A stretch of 64,000 nt of DNA from Sisyra terminalis (taxonomy: Eukaryota; Arthropoda; Insecta; Neuroptera; Sisyridae), in the NCBI GenBank assembly GCA_958496175.1, contig OY292274.1:59096630-59160629 (forward strand), in the 5' to 3' direction. Below are positions 48,426 to 59,850 of the stretch, piece after piece. Made by a program: the position numbers and the translations under genes. Numbering within the stretch: the stretch's first letter is position 1; each line of letters begins with the position of its first letter. Below the pieces are notes generated by a model. The model was not told the DNA's origin. It searched no databases and saw only the letters and a program-made list of their open reading frames with translations.

Positions 48426-49004
48426 TGGAATGCGGAGTTCTAAATGAAATGTAAGGAACTAGGGATATAAAGCTCTGGAACTGAAATAGTCGAAAAGCTC
48501 TCCTAGTACAATGAGTACCGAGGTTCACCCAGGTACTTGATCTTAACTAGATGAAGTTGGAACCCAGGAAGATGTTACTTTTGGTGATGTTACTTCCTGG
48601 GTTCCAACTTCATCTAGTTAAGATCAAGTACCTGGGCGAACCTCGGTCCTCATTGTACTAGGAAAGCTTTTCGACTTTTCAGTTCCAGAGCTTTATATCC
48701 CTAGTTCCTTACATTTAATTTAGAATTCCGCATTTCCATAGAACATGTTTAGAACATACATCTTCTGCCTGATAAATGCTTGCCCATTAAAAAAGCCTCC
48801 AACTTATTACTAGTCATGAGTAACTTATATAATCTCCAAAATGGTTCTCTAGTTATGTCACCTGAACGAATGTTCCCCACAACGCTTCTCGTCAAACTTG
48901 GAGATAATTTGCAAAAGTGGAAGAATTTCTGGGGCGATTTGATAACATCCCTGATATGATAGAACTAGACCACTTGACAGTATCTGGTGATGTTAGTTTT
49001 GGTT
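48161..49004. repeat. Head-to-head duplicated UGP exon forming a hairpin, arms of about 410 bp
   Basis: Left arm 48161-48571 and right arm 48593-49004 are reverse complements with scattered mismatches and small indels, around a 21-nt loop. Both contain the UGP exon with the same one-base deletion, so the frameshift predates the duplication. The right arm reads the exon on the plus strand (VMSNLYNLQNGSL-type sequence through [13 protein letters not shown]) and ends in a truncated GTTAGTTTTGG. Part of the arms (48430-48560) is intron-like. No transposon termini or TSD bound it. Confidence 0.92.
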
Positions 49005-50264
49005 AGTCTTAAGGCTCAACTAACCCCATCCTGGAAAACTCAACTTAATAAAAAAATAAGAAAATCATCTTGTTTTGAAGAATTTAATTTACTCATCCGT
49101 GATCAATCAATATTACGGCTAATTAATGGTTTAGTATTATTATATGAAAATAATTGGTTTTAAGTAGTAAATTCCAAGAATTAAAGAAAAACTTTAAGTT
49201 GCCAATTCAAAAAAAATGGTCATATTAGGTTGCAAAAAACATAAAAAAAATTGGTTTGAAAAATTCAATCAGTAATTCCATTCTTAGTGCTATTATTGTT
49301 CAATGTAAATACATATTTTTTTTTTGCTTTAAATGGTGAAATTTGGATGCAAATTGTTTAATAGGATAAATCTAATCCCATCCTATTGCTTATATCCCCA
49401 TTTTTACTCATTATCCAAGGAAGGGACCATTTATGTCGTAACAAAACACAAAAATGCAATTTTCTCTTGCAAAAATCCACGAATGATTTGAGATAATATT
49501 CTCCTTTTAATCGTTTTCCATTCATAAATGATCTTAAGTTTCTATTCTTATTCTTAAATTCTTGGTTTAAAATACAACGTTAAAATAACTACATACATGC
49601 AGTGTACATATTGGCTCGCGTTTTAATCGAGTTTGGCACGCCTGGCTTATTACTACTATCGAATAGTTTAATGCAATATAGAAGGTATTTAAAAAAGTAT
49701 ACATCAATAGCATTTTTTTTAATGTTTAAGTCACGTTTAATTTAAACAATAAATACATTTGAATATTTTTATTGAATCTATTGATTACATTAATTATTTT
49801 GTTGGATATTTTTCTTGTATGAATATTGAAGTACTTGTATACTTTGTTTGAGAAGAAGTTTTTATAGGCCAGACAATTTGTACCGTTAGTTAAAAAGGCG
49901 AGGTTCAAATAGTTTTTTATTTTCTAAATCATAACATTTAATATACCGAACCTAATAATTATGTATGTAACGATCACGTTAATGTAAACCAACTGAAAAT
50001 AACGATCGATCGATTGTCTGATAAAAATGATTCATTGGAGAGAATATGTTGAGGGAAAATCATTGATAAAGTTGTACAAAATTTTAGTTCGATTAGGAAT
50101 AATCAATCTTATTTGTGTTATTGTTGGAGAATAATGTAACGATATTGTAATAGTATAAATCAAAGATAGCAAATAATATGACAGATCATAGGATGATTAT
50201 GGATATACAGAAGTTTGATGGTAGAAGTGGTAATAATAATTCATAAGTCGTAACAAAGCATAAG
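49005..50264. other. AT-rich stretch, nothing recognised
   Basis: No supported feature. Confidence 0.45.
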
Positions 50265-50395
50265 TTAGCCGTCGAAGATTTATTGAGCAGAGAAAGAACG
50301 GCCGGGCACTTGAGGTGGTGGAGGACCGCCGGCGTCGAAGAGAGTGTGGATATCACAGCTCGTCGACAACTTCCGTGGCTCGTATATTATTTTTA
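50265..50395. other. GC-rich island of unknown nature
   Basis: About 130 bp are far richer in GC and CpG than the surroundings (GAACGGCCGGGCACTTGAGG, GGACCGCCGGCGTCG). A plus-strand frame runs VVTKHKLAVEDLLSRERT, AGHLRWWRTAGVEESVD before a stop. The minus frame has FDAGGPPPPQVPGRSFSAQ. It could be an exon, a promoter island or a captured gene piece; I cannot decide. Confidence 0.35.
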
Positions 50396-50448
50396 ATTTA
50401 ATGCTTGTTCACTTTGCCAAAAGCACACATATAGTACCACATAAAATA

Positions 50449-51978
50449 TACAGGTTATCCAAAAAAATGTTGCCACTTAAAAATAATGCTACGCAATTTG
50501 AAATTTTCCTTTGTTGTAAACTAGACATCACCAGGGGACTACCTTCGGAAGAACGGTAGCCCTGTAGACGGTACGGTTTGGTTTAACACTAAGAAAAAAA
50601 TGAGGACCCCGCATAACTTCCTTATACACTAGGGTGGGTCAAAAAAATCGATTATTTTTTTTATACAAGTGACACGGAAAAATGGGTTGCTAGACACCAT
50701 AAAAAAATTCTCACCAAGTATGAGCTCTTAATTTTAATAGGAAGATCCTCCGCATCGCAGTTTTGTATTTTTTTCTCAGTCCAATAGAAAAAAATTCATA
50801 CCTCATCATTTATCGATTGTACAGAAAAATGTTCTGAAAGAATTGTTTAGGAAATTTAATGCTCTACAAAAAAGGTATTCTATATTTTTTCCGTAAGCCT
50901 CACCATTTGAAAGATATTAAGGTTTTAATTTTGATTATTTTAAGACAAATTTCATTTTTGTTTATGAATTTTATAACTCGACAATAAATGACTCTTATAC
51001 AATGCGCAATATAAATTTTTGTTGGAAATTAACTGCTCTATAAAAATGGTTTCTTATGTTTTGGCGATAAAATTAACCGTTCAAAAGATATTTATCATCA
51101 AACTTCCATGTGTAGGGATTTTAAAAGTTTTTGATGAAATATTCGAATAATTTCAATTTAATTTATAATTTTCATATAAATTTCATTTTTCGTCATTAAT
51201 ATAGGTAGGTATTATTTGAGTTTTATTTTCATAATTTTGAAAATTTTTCTTCAATTATTCTAAACATTTCATTTTTAATCATTAGAAAGCAGAATATTAA
51301 TCAATTAATAATAAATTAATAAATTAAATCATTAGAATATCTCATCAAAAACTTTTAAAACCCGTACACATGAAAGTTTGATGATGAATATCTTTTGAAC
51401 GGTTAATTTAATCGCCAAAACATAAGAAACCATTTTTATAGAACAGTTAATTTCCAACAAAAAATTGTATTGCACATTGTATAAGAGTCATTTATTGTCG
51501 AGTTATAAAATTCATAAACAAAAATGAAATTTGTCTTAAAATAATCAAAGTTTAAACCTTAATATCTTTCAAATGGTGAGGCTTACGGAAAAAATAAAGA
51601 ATACCTTTTTTGTAGAGCATTAAATTTCCTAAAAAAAAAATCAAAACGTTTTTCTGTACAATCGATAAATGATGAGGTATGATTTTTTTTCTATTGGACT
51701 GAGAAAAAATAGAAAGCTGCGATGCGGAGGATCTTCCTATTAAAATTAAGAGCTCATACTTGGTGAGAATTTTTTAAGGTGTCTAGCAACCCATTTTTCC
51801 GTGTCACTTGTATAAAAAAAAATAATCGATTTTTTGACCCACCCTATTATACACGGGTATAAATTTTCGCCGGCACTCGAACCACCTTTCTTTTCTTTTC
51901 TAACGTTACTCAAATTCTAACTTCTACAGTAAAAGTTAAAGTACCATTTAAGTGGTACAACTTTTGAACAACCCTGTA
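50449..51978. mobile_element. TIR element TACAGG...CCTGTA, about 305 bp plus nested hAT
   Basis: Left TACAGGTTATCCAAAAAAATG...CCACTTAAA. Right read inward TACAGGGTTGTTCAAAAG...CCACTTAAATGG. The hAT foldback at 50630-51846 interrupts it. TA at both ends is compatible with a TA target. Remaining interior: ACCAGGGGACTACC and an ACGGTAGCCCTGTAG block. No transposase. Confidence 0.65.
50630..51846. mobile_element. hAT foldback element, 1217 bp, nearly full-length hairpin
   Basis: Ends TAGGGTGGGTCAAAAAAATCG and its complement. Exact 8-bp TSD TTATACAC at 50622-50629 and 51847-51854, matching the hAT preference nTnnnnAn. The arms of about 515 bp pair almost throughout (for example GTGACACGGAAAAATGGG, GATCCTCCGCATCGCAG, GAGGCTTACGG) around about 180 bp of AT-rich centre. 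No coding frame. Confidence 0.92.
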
Positions 51979-53244
51979 TTTTCTATCTTATATGTAAAAG
52001 TATTAAATCATGAAAGCTGATCTCGCTTTTCTGCCGATTTGTTCGTTTCATTGTTGACACACGCTTTCACTCCACCCACATCACCCATATGGTGGATTCA
52101 AGACGCCAAAGAACCTTCAGCTCATTCCACCAACACATTCGCATGAATTTTAAACATTCTTTTTCTTTTCATTGCCATTGTTTACATATTATATTACTTG
52201 GAAAATTGCTAATAAAATATCCTCTTTTGACTATGGAATCATTTTAAATGAAAATATATTGAGCTGTTTCAGACATGTTTAAGTTCCTCGTGAAAAATGA
52301 AAGATTTATGGCATAATTTTCAATTTATTTAACGTTTATAAATCATTCATTTTGTTCATAGAATTTATTTATTTCTTCCTCGATTTGGAATATTTAACGA
52401 TCCTCGTATATCATTTCGGTTGTGTGAAGATACATTCCGACAAATAATTTTTAAATCACATATTGCTTTATATTATGGTAGCTTCCTTTTAATCAAAATT
52501 GCAATTTTACTAAACTGATTATGCGTAGAAAGTTTTTACAAATTCGCTTTCTTATTGTTGAGAAAAGAAACTAAAAATTTGTCAAAATCAATTGTTGAAA
52601 ACAACAAATCTTTAATGTCTAAAAAAATTATATAAATTCAATTTCGAGATGTCAAAGTGTTGTAGGAAGAGTTTCGTTGGATCAGGGAAAAATTGAGGAA
52701 TTTGGCAAAAAACATATCCATTGATTTTCTGATGGGAAAAGATGTAGACGTCATTATAAATAAGCATATTTAACAAAGAATCTACACATTGAATAATAAT
52801 TATTTCGTAAAATATTTAAAATAAAAATTATTACGTTGTTTAGTTTTATTTCACGATAAATCAAATATTTTAACCAGAATATGTTCGTAAATATACCCAC
52901 AAAAAAAGAATATAACTTCAGGTATATGAACATTCATTTCATTTTATTTTTCCTACAAATTTTTAAAAAAATATTTCAATTACGAAAGTTTTATATTTCA
53001 TATGTTGTATTTTTATTAAAAAAAATCAAAATTTAATAATCAATATTGCAATTTTTTATTACACTAGCTGTAATAATATCCTCCGTTAATTTTTTTATTT
53101 CCCTTTACTTTAATGAAATTTTTTTCTTGCTAAACAAAATTAATTTTAAAATTTTTAATTTTAGCCCATTAATCGTGTATCGATAAGCCCCGAATGACGT
53201 AAGATTACCATTCTTGCATTTTTGTATCGCATTGAGCATTAGAA
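51979..53244. other. AT-rich stretch, nothing recognised
   Basis: No supported feature. Confidence 0.45.
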
Positions 53245-53338
53245 GGGAGTGGCTTGGTTAAATTTTCAAATTTTCAATAATCAAAACAAATGAACATTTT
53301 GAAATCTCGCAATCCCATTGGCTAATAGTCTCTTGTAT
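53245..53338 (-). repeat. Dispersed repeat with AGCCAATGGGATT, copy 2
   Basis: The reverse complement matches 22886-22978 over about 90 bp (TACAAGAGACTATTAGCCAA at its start). Both copies have a CCAAT-box sequence followed by TTTGTTTTGATT. Family unknown. Confidence 0.65.
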
Positions 53339-55570
53339 TTCAAATGCGTGTGCTGTGATTCTCTATATGTATTAACTAGTCACTATTCGATTTATCATTG
53401 AAAATATAGAATATTGTCTGTAAATTAATTTTATTCTTAATAAAATACATTAAATAATAGTTATAAATAAAGTTACCTGTAAATTTAAATCGAATTTTAG
53501 AGTCAATAAATGTATTTTGTGAAATTACTATTAATATGCCAAATGTAAAATGAGAATGATATTGTTATTATTATTTATAAAGAAACTATGGTGAGGTGAT
53601 TAGTGATAAGTGATTATTTCTTATACAAATATTAATTATGCTTATTGATAGTAGAAAAATACTTTCCCGAAATACATATTTTCCTAAATCTTTCCCAAAA
53701 ATATTTTTTTCTTTATTTGACCAATTATTTTTTTTTCTCATCCAATTGAATCTTCCGGGATCTTAATATTTTATTAGTAGGTATCGACACATCTTTCTAG
53801 TACCATTGAGATGTCTATCCTGGGTCGATTTGCCATGCGTAAAGCCCTTTTTTTTAACTTTTTATTTTATTTGGCAGAAATTGAACCCGCAGGGTTCCTA
53901 GCCTACCTTAGTCTGACGTGGCAAAATTTTACAAAACATTTACATTCCTCTAACCATTGTCACGAGGGAATTATTGTGGCAAAAATCTTAACAATTACAC
54001 ATTCTATACACAAAAAAATCAATACAACACATAAAATTTAAAACTATACAAAAGCTTGACCAAACTTTGTTAAAGCTCATAAGATTACATTAAAGCATTA
54101 ATGTACCCTCTTTTTAGTCTCTTATGGGGGGGGGTCATTTCGGGTTTCCAATTCCAACTTTTTTGGGTATTTTTCACCCCTTTTACATACCAAAATGTGA
54201 GATCCTTAATGAATTGAGTGACATCCTCGACGTTAAGGTCCCGCAGAATAATGTCATTCTGTATATATCGATCAGCTTAAAACTCTTTAAACTGACAATT
54301 TTTTCAACCCTTAAAAATGCCAACAACCACCAATGTTGCGAGCAAATGTTTGTTTTCTCGCGACTAAAATAACATAAAATAAGTAACATAAACAGAAACG
54401 ATATATATTTACATCTTCTGTGTAAATTATAATCAAATTTACTAGCCTAAAGTCAACATGATGACATGGGTTTGATAACATGAAATTATAGTTGTTGATC
54501 GTATGCTTATTTCCTTTAACTAATATTTGATCTTGCGAAATATTATGAAATTCAAGTTTAATTAAGCTCAAAAAAATAAACGGAGAAATAACAGTAAATT
54601 TAATTAGCCGTGATTATTTGCAATTATTTTCTTGTTTTCCTACAAAGTGTTTAGGTACTTGTAGTTTAACTATAAAGTAATGGCTTCATAAACAATTTAA
54701 CTTGTAATTAAATGTTGAAACAATTTGTTAGAGAAAAGTTAAAATATTTTTTTTAGTTCTGTAGTGATTTTCAATTAAGTTTTTATTGTCTAGTTAAAAT
54801 ATTATCGGTAGTGATAACAATACGCAAGTAATGCGATTTTGATTAAGTGTAATTCCAGAAGCTGTAAAGCTCGTAAAGCACAATAAATATTTCATTATAG
54901 CACATTTACACGTTGAATATTTAATTAAATGTTTGACATTTAAATGTGTAGAACATGCACAGAACGGATGACCATAGTAAGTGTCAACGGTTGAGGATGT
55001 TGTCCATCGCTGCTTTTACATCTCATCATGTTGTTCTAACCAGACGTATTTGTGTCGTTGTAATTTAAACGTCCATTTGTGTTTTCAATCTTTATTTTAT
55101 GCTCAATCAACTACATATAAACCACTCTTCTCGCAATTCAACACATTTTGTTGAACGTTTTTCGCATTTACATTTCACATTTTTATTTTTCATACAATCA
55201 TACTTCTTTATTGGATACAAGTGAGATGAATTCACATGTGTGATTAATTATTCTTCCTACAATTTTTTCCAAGTGTTTCTTTTTTTGTTGTTGTAGTTTT
55301 TAAAGTAAAGGTCTTTAACTCATGAATTTAATAGAAACATCAAAATCCAAACCATTGATTTTGGTGACACAAACCAAATTACTTTAGTATGTTTTTCAGT
55401 CGTAGATTTAAGATCAAAATTAGAAGAATAGAGGTCCTTAACTAAGGGGTTTCAGCCCTTGTTTCACAAGCCCTGTATATTTCGAGGCATTTTTGATGTG
55501 GCTTAGTTTATCAAGTCATAAGGTCCTAAAGCATTGGTTGGGGAGAGCTTTTAACCATTACCCCAAAAAA
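53339..55570. other. AT-rich stretch, nothing firm
   Basis: The plus-strand frame at 54124-54372 (KCEILNELSDILDVKVPQNN) and its antisense look partly coding-like but have no recognised motif. A (G)10 run lies at about 54126. Confidence 0.4.
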
Positions 55571-55577
55571 AAAGCTT

Positions 55578-55750
55578 AATATGGATAATATTAATTATTG
55601 GATAATAATATATGAAATTTGTTTAAAATTGACAAAATAATTATTACCTGATGATGACAGTCAAAAACTGTTGAAACGCGTCGTAATAAAGTAATTTTTT
55701 AATTGAGTATCAAAGACATATGTATATATATATATACATATTATCCATTA
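55578..55750. mobile_element. Small element with hammerhead-like core
   Basis: The related sequences ATATGGATAATATTAATTA (left) and TAAATTAATGGATAATATG (right, inward) flank the core at 55641-55689, in the same layout as the other hammerhead elements. Boundaries are approximate. Confidence 0.5.
55641..55689 (+). ncRNA. Type I hammerhead ribozyme candidate (best in window)
   Basis: Helix I 5' strand TTATTAC (55641-55647), CTGATGA (55648-55654), helix II ACAGT/CAAAA/ACTGT with a G-U pair and one bulged base, GAAAC (55673-55677), GC, GTC (55680-55682), helix I 3' strand GTAATAA (55683-55689). The 7-bp helix I is perfect and in exact register with the cleavage site after GTC. All core bases fit. 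Helix III is only 2 bp with a 2-nt loop, as in retroelement type I hammerheads thought to act as dimers. Confidence 0.65.
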
Positions 55751-55805
55751 ATTTATTGTGACTCGGAAATAAATAAAATACTTATCAATATTAATTATAT
55801 GAATT

Positions 55806-57146
55806 ACTAGCTGATCCCCGCAACTTCGTCTGCGTAACGTAGGTGTAGATTATATTTTCTTTTCAAATTTGCCATTTGTAGTGGTATATGAAAATTTTTA
55901 TTTTTCTTATTTCTTTTACGAAAAACATAATCATACTTAAAACCACTATTTTGTCAACTTTTAAAAGACACATTTAATAAAATGTTGCAAAGAATAAAAT
56001 TGTTCTATAAATTGTACGGTAGGTATACCTACCGTAGACCAAATAATCTGTAAATCAATCAGCATCTATACATAAATAAAAAATATCATCCAGTTCAATA
56101 AAGTTGGTCTTAATTATAAGTAAAATGCGGTGACCATGCGACATTTTTCAAATAATTTACATTTTTAAACTTGTGATATCTTTCAAATGGAATGTTCAAA
56201 TTGAATAACTCAAAAAGTTATATAATGGTATTGAAGCAAACTTAAATATGAAGTCATTTATTTTGATAAGGATTAATCCCAAAGTATAAATAAAAGAGCT
56301 TTTATAACGGTGGCATTGATATATATTTTTTAAAATGAAAAAACACTTATTGTGACATAACTATAATAGTTAGACATATGCTGTTGCTCTATTTTTTGTA
56401 TATTTTTTGTATGTAAATGATTAAAAACCCAAAAATCAGTCAACGCTTTGAATTTATAGATCAATTTCTATAGGTCGGCTTATTTTCCTGAACAATTTAA
56501 GAAGCAGTAAAAAAAATCAATTAAAATCGAGTCTCTTTCTTTTGAGGATTTCATCTTACAGGATAATCAATAAATCTCACGATTATTGAAAAACAAGGTC
56601 CATAAAAAACGAAGCTTAAATCAAGCTTTGTAATCACCAAGTCTAAATCATAGAACAATCAATTATATTCTCCTTGAATTCCTTTAAATTTATGAATTAT
56701 TTTTTGAACTATAATTAGGAAATCAGACTATTGTTAAAGCAAATAACGAATGGTTCATGTAGAGTTTGGAATTAGAACTACTGATTTTTTTTAGTTGAGA
56801 TAGATAATAATGGTTAACAGAAGCTGGATTTTTTTTTATTATAATAGCTGCTATTAATGGGTTTTCAAATATGTTCTGCAAAATCGTACTGCATTATTTT
56901 GTTCTATAACCAATAGTTTTCGCAGCACACGCGATAAAATAATTTTTTTTGGTAATTTTTTCAGACCTTGGGTTACATTATTGGAGTTTTAGTATGGATC
57001 CCTAACTTTTTTGAAAATTTAATATAACCTATGTTTACCGGAAATAGTGTAGCTTCCCAACAGTGAAAGAATTTTTAAATCGGTCAAGTAGTTTCGGAGC
57101 CTATTCAAAGCAAACAATCAAATCTTTCCTCTTTATAATAATAGAT
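55806..57146 (+). repeat. RTE-like or related interspersed repeat, 1.3 kb
   Basis: The start ACTAGCTGATCCCCGCAACT (then TCGTCTGCGT) and the tail (GTGTAGCTTCCCAACAGTG, TCGGTCAAGTAGTTTCGG, TCTTTCCTCTTTATAATAA) are hallmarks of an abundant arthropod repeat. There is no frame for RT. Orientation is taken from the tail. A Helitron origin cannot be excluded. Confidence 0.55.
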
Positions 57147-57910
57147 TAACTACTAATGTTTTTCGCAAACTACAGACATCAATGATTACAAATAATGTAT
57201 AAGTGTACATGACGTGAGGAAACAAGTGTGGAATATCATAATTTAATTTAATAATCATAATTTTCCAGGCATTCTAATAGTTATTCTGTTAATCTAGAAG
57301 AAAATTGATTGAGCTATTCTTCAAATATAAATAGTCTAACTAACATATATATAGGGAAGATTTGATTTGATTGGTGTAACTTGTAATACTCGTAAAACTG
57401 ACCTCGTAAAAGTATGATAAAAACCTTTAAAAAATCAAAGTTTACAAGCTAATCATACGCTCTTTTCACCGCATTTTTATTTTTTTTAAAAATTACATAA
57501 AATCCCTTTGCAAAAACAAGTAATTAAGCCATTAGATTTTTTATGGTGTAAACGGATTAAATGAAAGCATTTTAGTCACATTGATTACGCCATATATTAA
57601 AAAGGAATTGCGTCACATGTAGTGATAATCGCTCTCGCATTCTATAAAATGTTTTTAATCAAAACACATAGGGCGTTAATTAGCGACTCATAAATCGTTT
57701 TTATTGATTATCTGGGTAATGAGACGGCATTTAAACGGGGAGTAGTCGGAATCCAGATTCCAGACGTTTGACAACAATGCATTGTTGTTACAATATACTG
57801 TTATGACGGTCTTGAATATATAAGAAAATCACGTGGCGATTTTAGAACGAGTTTGCACGTGGTGGTTTATGCAAGTTTCAACTAAAAAAAGTTGTGAAAT
57901 GAATAAATTT
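57147..57910. other. AT-rich stretch, nothing recognised
   Basis: No supported feature. Confidence 0.4.
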
Positions 57911-58845
57911 TTATAAACACTGGTTTCATTATCAACACATAAAAATAATGAATTAATTAATCAAATGGCAAAAGTTTTTGATACAATTACTCTTTAAATA
58001 TATTACAAATTTTGTTCAAAGAATGTTTATGTTTGTTTTCTCCTTTTTTACCTTAAACTAAAACTACATGTTTGTGATAATTTTAAGGGTTTTTAAACAC
58101 TGAATTATTTCATATTAATCCCATAAACACTACGTATTTCTTTCTTAAGTAACTTGTTTCTTCATATTTCTTAGAAGAGCTTTTTTTCTTATACAAAAAA
58201 AAATTCTTAACAAACTTTTTTTTACTCATAACATCATTTATATACCTACTTATAAAGTAGGTAAGCCGGTATATGAATAATTTTGAAAACAAATATTTTT
58301 AAGAAGTTTTCTCCTCATTATGGTTTTCATAACAATTAGCAATGAAAAATGTAAGATAGTTTTTCTGTGGAAATTGAGTATAGCTCTGTAGTTTACGACT
58401 AAAGACGTTAAGTACAAATTTGGTTGTTAAAAAGTATGTTTTTTTTTTGGTTATATAAAAAGCTCATATTTTATACGTTCAATATTATGAAGGTACTTCA
58501 AAAACCAAATTTAACAAAAAATATTTACAAGGGAAATTAGGTGAATTAAGTTTTCTGGATAATTTTTTATAAACACTGATTTTATTATGAACACATAATA
58601 AAATAATGATTTGATTAATCAAATAGCAAAGGCTTTTGGTACAAATACTGCATAAACATATTCTAAACTTTGTTCAAAGAATGTTTATGTTTGTTTTGTC
58701 CTTTTTCACCATAAACTAACATTAGATATTTGTGATAATTTTAAGGGCTTTTAAACACTGAAATATTTCATGTTAATCCCATAAACACTACGTATTTATT
58801 TCTTAATTAATTTGTTTCTTCATATTTCTTAAAAAGCCTTTAATT
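57911..58845. repeat. Direct repeat, about 275 bp, spaced 655 bp
   Basis: TTTTATAAACACTGGTTTC (57912) and TTTTATAAACACTGATTTT (58567) start two copies. Both share TTGTTCAAAGAATGTTTATG and AATCCCATAAACACTACG, and end near TTCTTCATATTTCTTA. It could be a tandem duplication with a truncated second unit, or two terminal repeats of a small element; no primer-binding site or TG...CA ends are evident. Confidence 0.8.
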
Positions 58846-59679
58846 ATATTAATATTAATAAAAATCGGTCAAAGCATCGTGCCGCCGGAAGAATTGTAGT
58901 ATCTCTATGACCTGTTTTGTATATTAAATAAATACCACAAAACTTAAATGTAGAAATAAACTTTAATCTAATTGCAGTATATTATAGCGTTGACAAGTTG
59001 AAATCGGATTTTTCTCAATTTCATGTAGTTTGCAATAGATTGTTAATTAAGAAAAAGGCGTCAAATTTAAAATTTATTTTTAACAAAAGATAATCAAACA
59101 AACTTCTTAAGTAGGTAGTTTCTTCGAATATTCCATGTATTTAATTTTAGGGGTTTCAAAATCTTAGAGAGTTCATTGGAAAAAACCATTTTGTTTTTCA
59201 TTATTTTTTTTGGCTACTAATTTCTTGTATAAAATGCTTGTAATATATTCCGAAAAAGCGTCCTTTGTGTATTGAACATTTTTCTTTGTCTTCATGTGGG
59301 TGCCAAGAATTTCCTCCGCAATTTTCCTTTGAAAAAATCTATTTTAAAATATACAACAATAATTGGTGAGGATTTGCACGATGTCGTCTCATCGTTTTTC
59401 CAATGTACACATTTTTAAGCAAACTCTTAAATAGTTCTTCAAACTTTATAGGTTTGGTGATTTTATCTTCCATGTTTCCCAATCCTGTGCTTTGTGCGAC
59501 TTAAGGCAATCAGTGGCCACTCAGCTATTTTATACGGTTGGACCATTGTGTGGGGGATATTCTTCTACTATCTTTGCTTTCCATTTTCCTTTTAGCAATT
59601 AGTAGTTCCATTTTTCAGCTTTTCTAACCATATGACTTAACTACCATTATTAAGCCTTATTCTTATATATAAATTGGCT
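58846..59679. other. AT-rich stretch, nothing recognised
   Basis: No supported feature. Confidence 0.4.
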
Positions 59680-59688
59680 ATCTTGCCG

Positions 59689-59841
59689 CAAGGTTTATAA
59701 AATACACAGGTGGTCTCATGCGCTACGTGATGTATCCAGAAGAAATTCGTACATGTCTTCAGACTGATTCAAGTTTCAAAATTCTTCGTATGACGTCATT
59801 TTTTTTTCTCATGGGGCAACCTGTGTAATTTATAAATCTTG
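59689..59841. mobile_element. Mutator-like MITE, copy 2 (153 bp, 9-bp TSD)
   Basis: CAAGGTTTATAAAATACACAGG at the left and, inward from the right, CAAGATTTATAAATTACACAGG. Exact TSD ATCTTGCCG at 59680-59688 and 59842-59850. Interior as in copy 1, about 90% similar by eye. Confidence 0.9.
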
Positions 59842-59850
59842 ATCTTGCCG

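Noticed and set aside
50243..50257. AAGTCGTAACAA resembles the 3' end of small-subunit rRNA
   Set aside because: Only about 12 bases match; the sequence on both sides is not rRNA.
53860..53930. GGGTTCAATTTCTGCC on the minus strand looks like a tRNA B box
   Set aside because: No matching A box or cloverleaf could be drawn around it.
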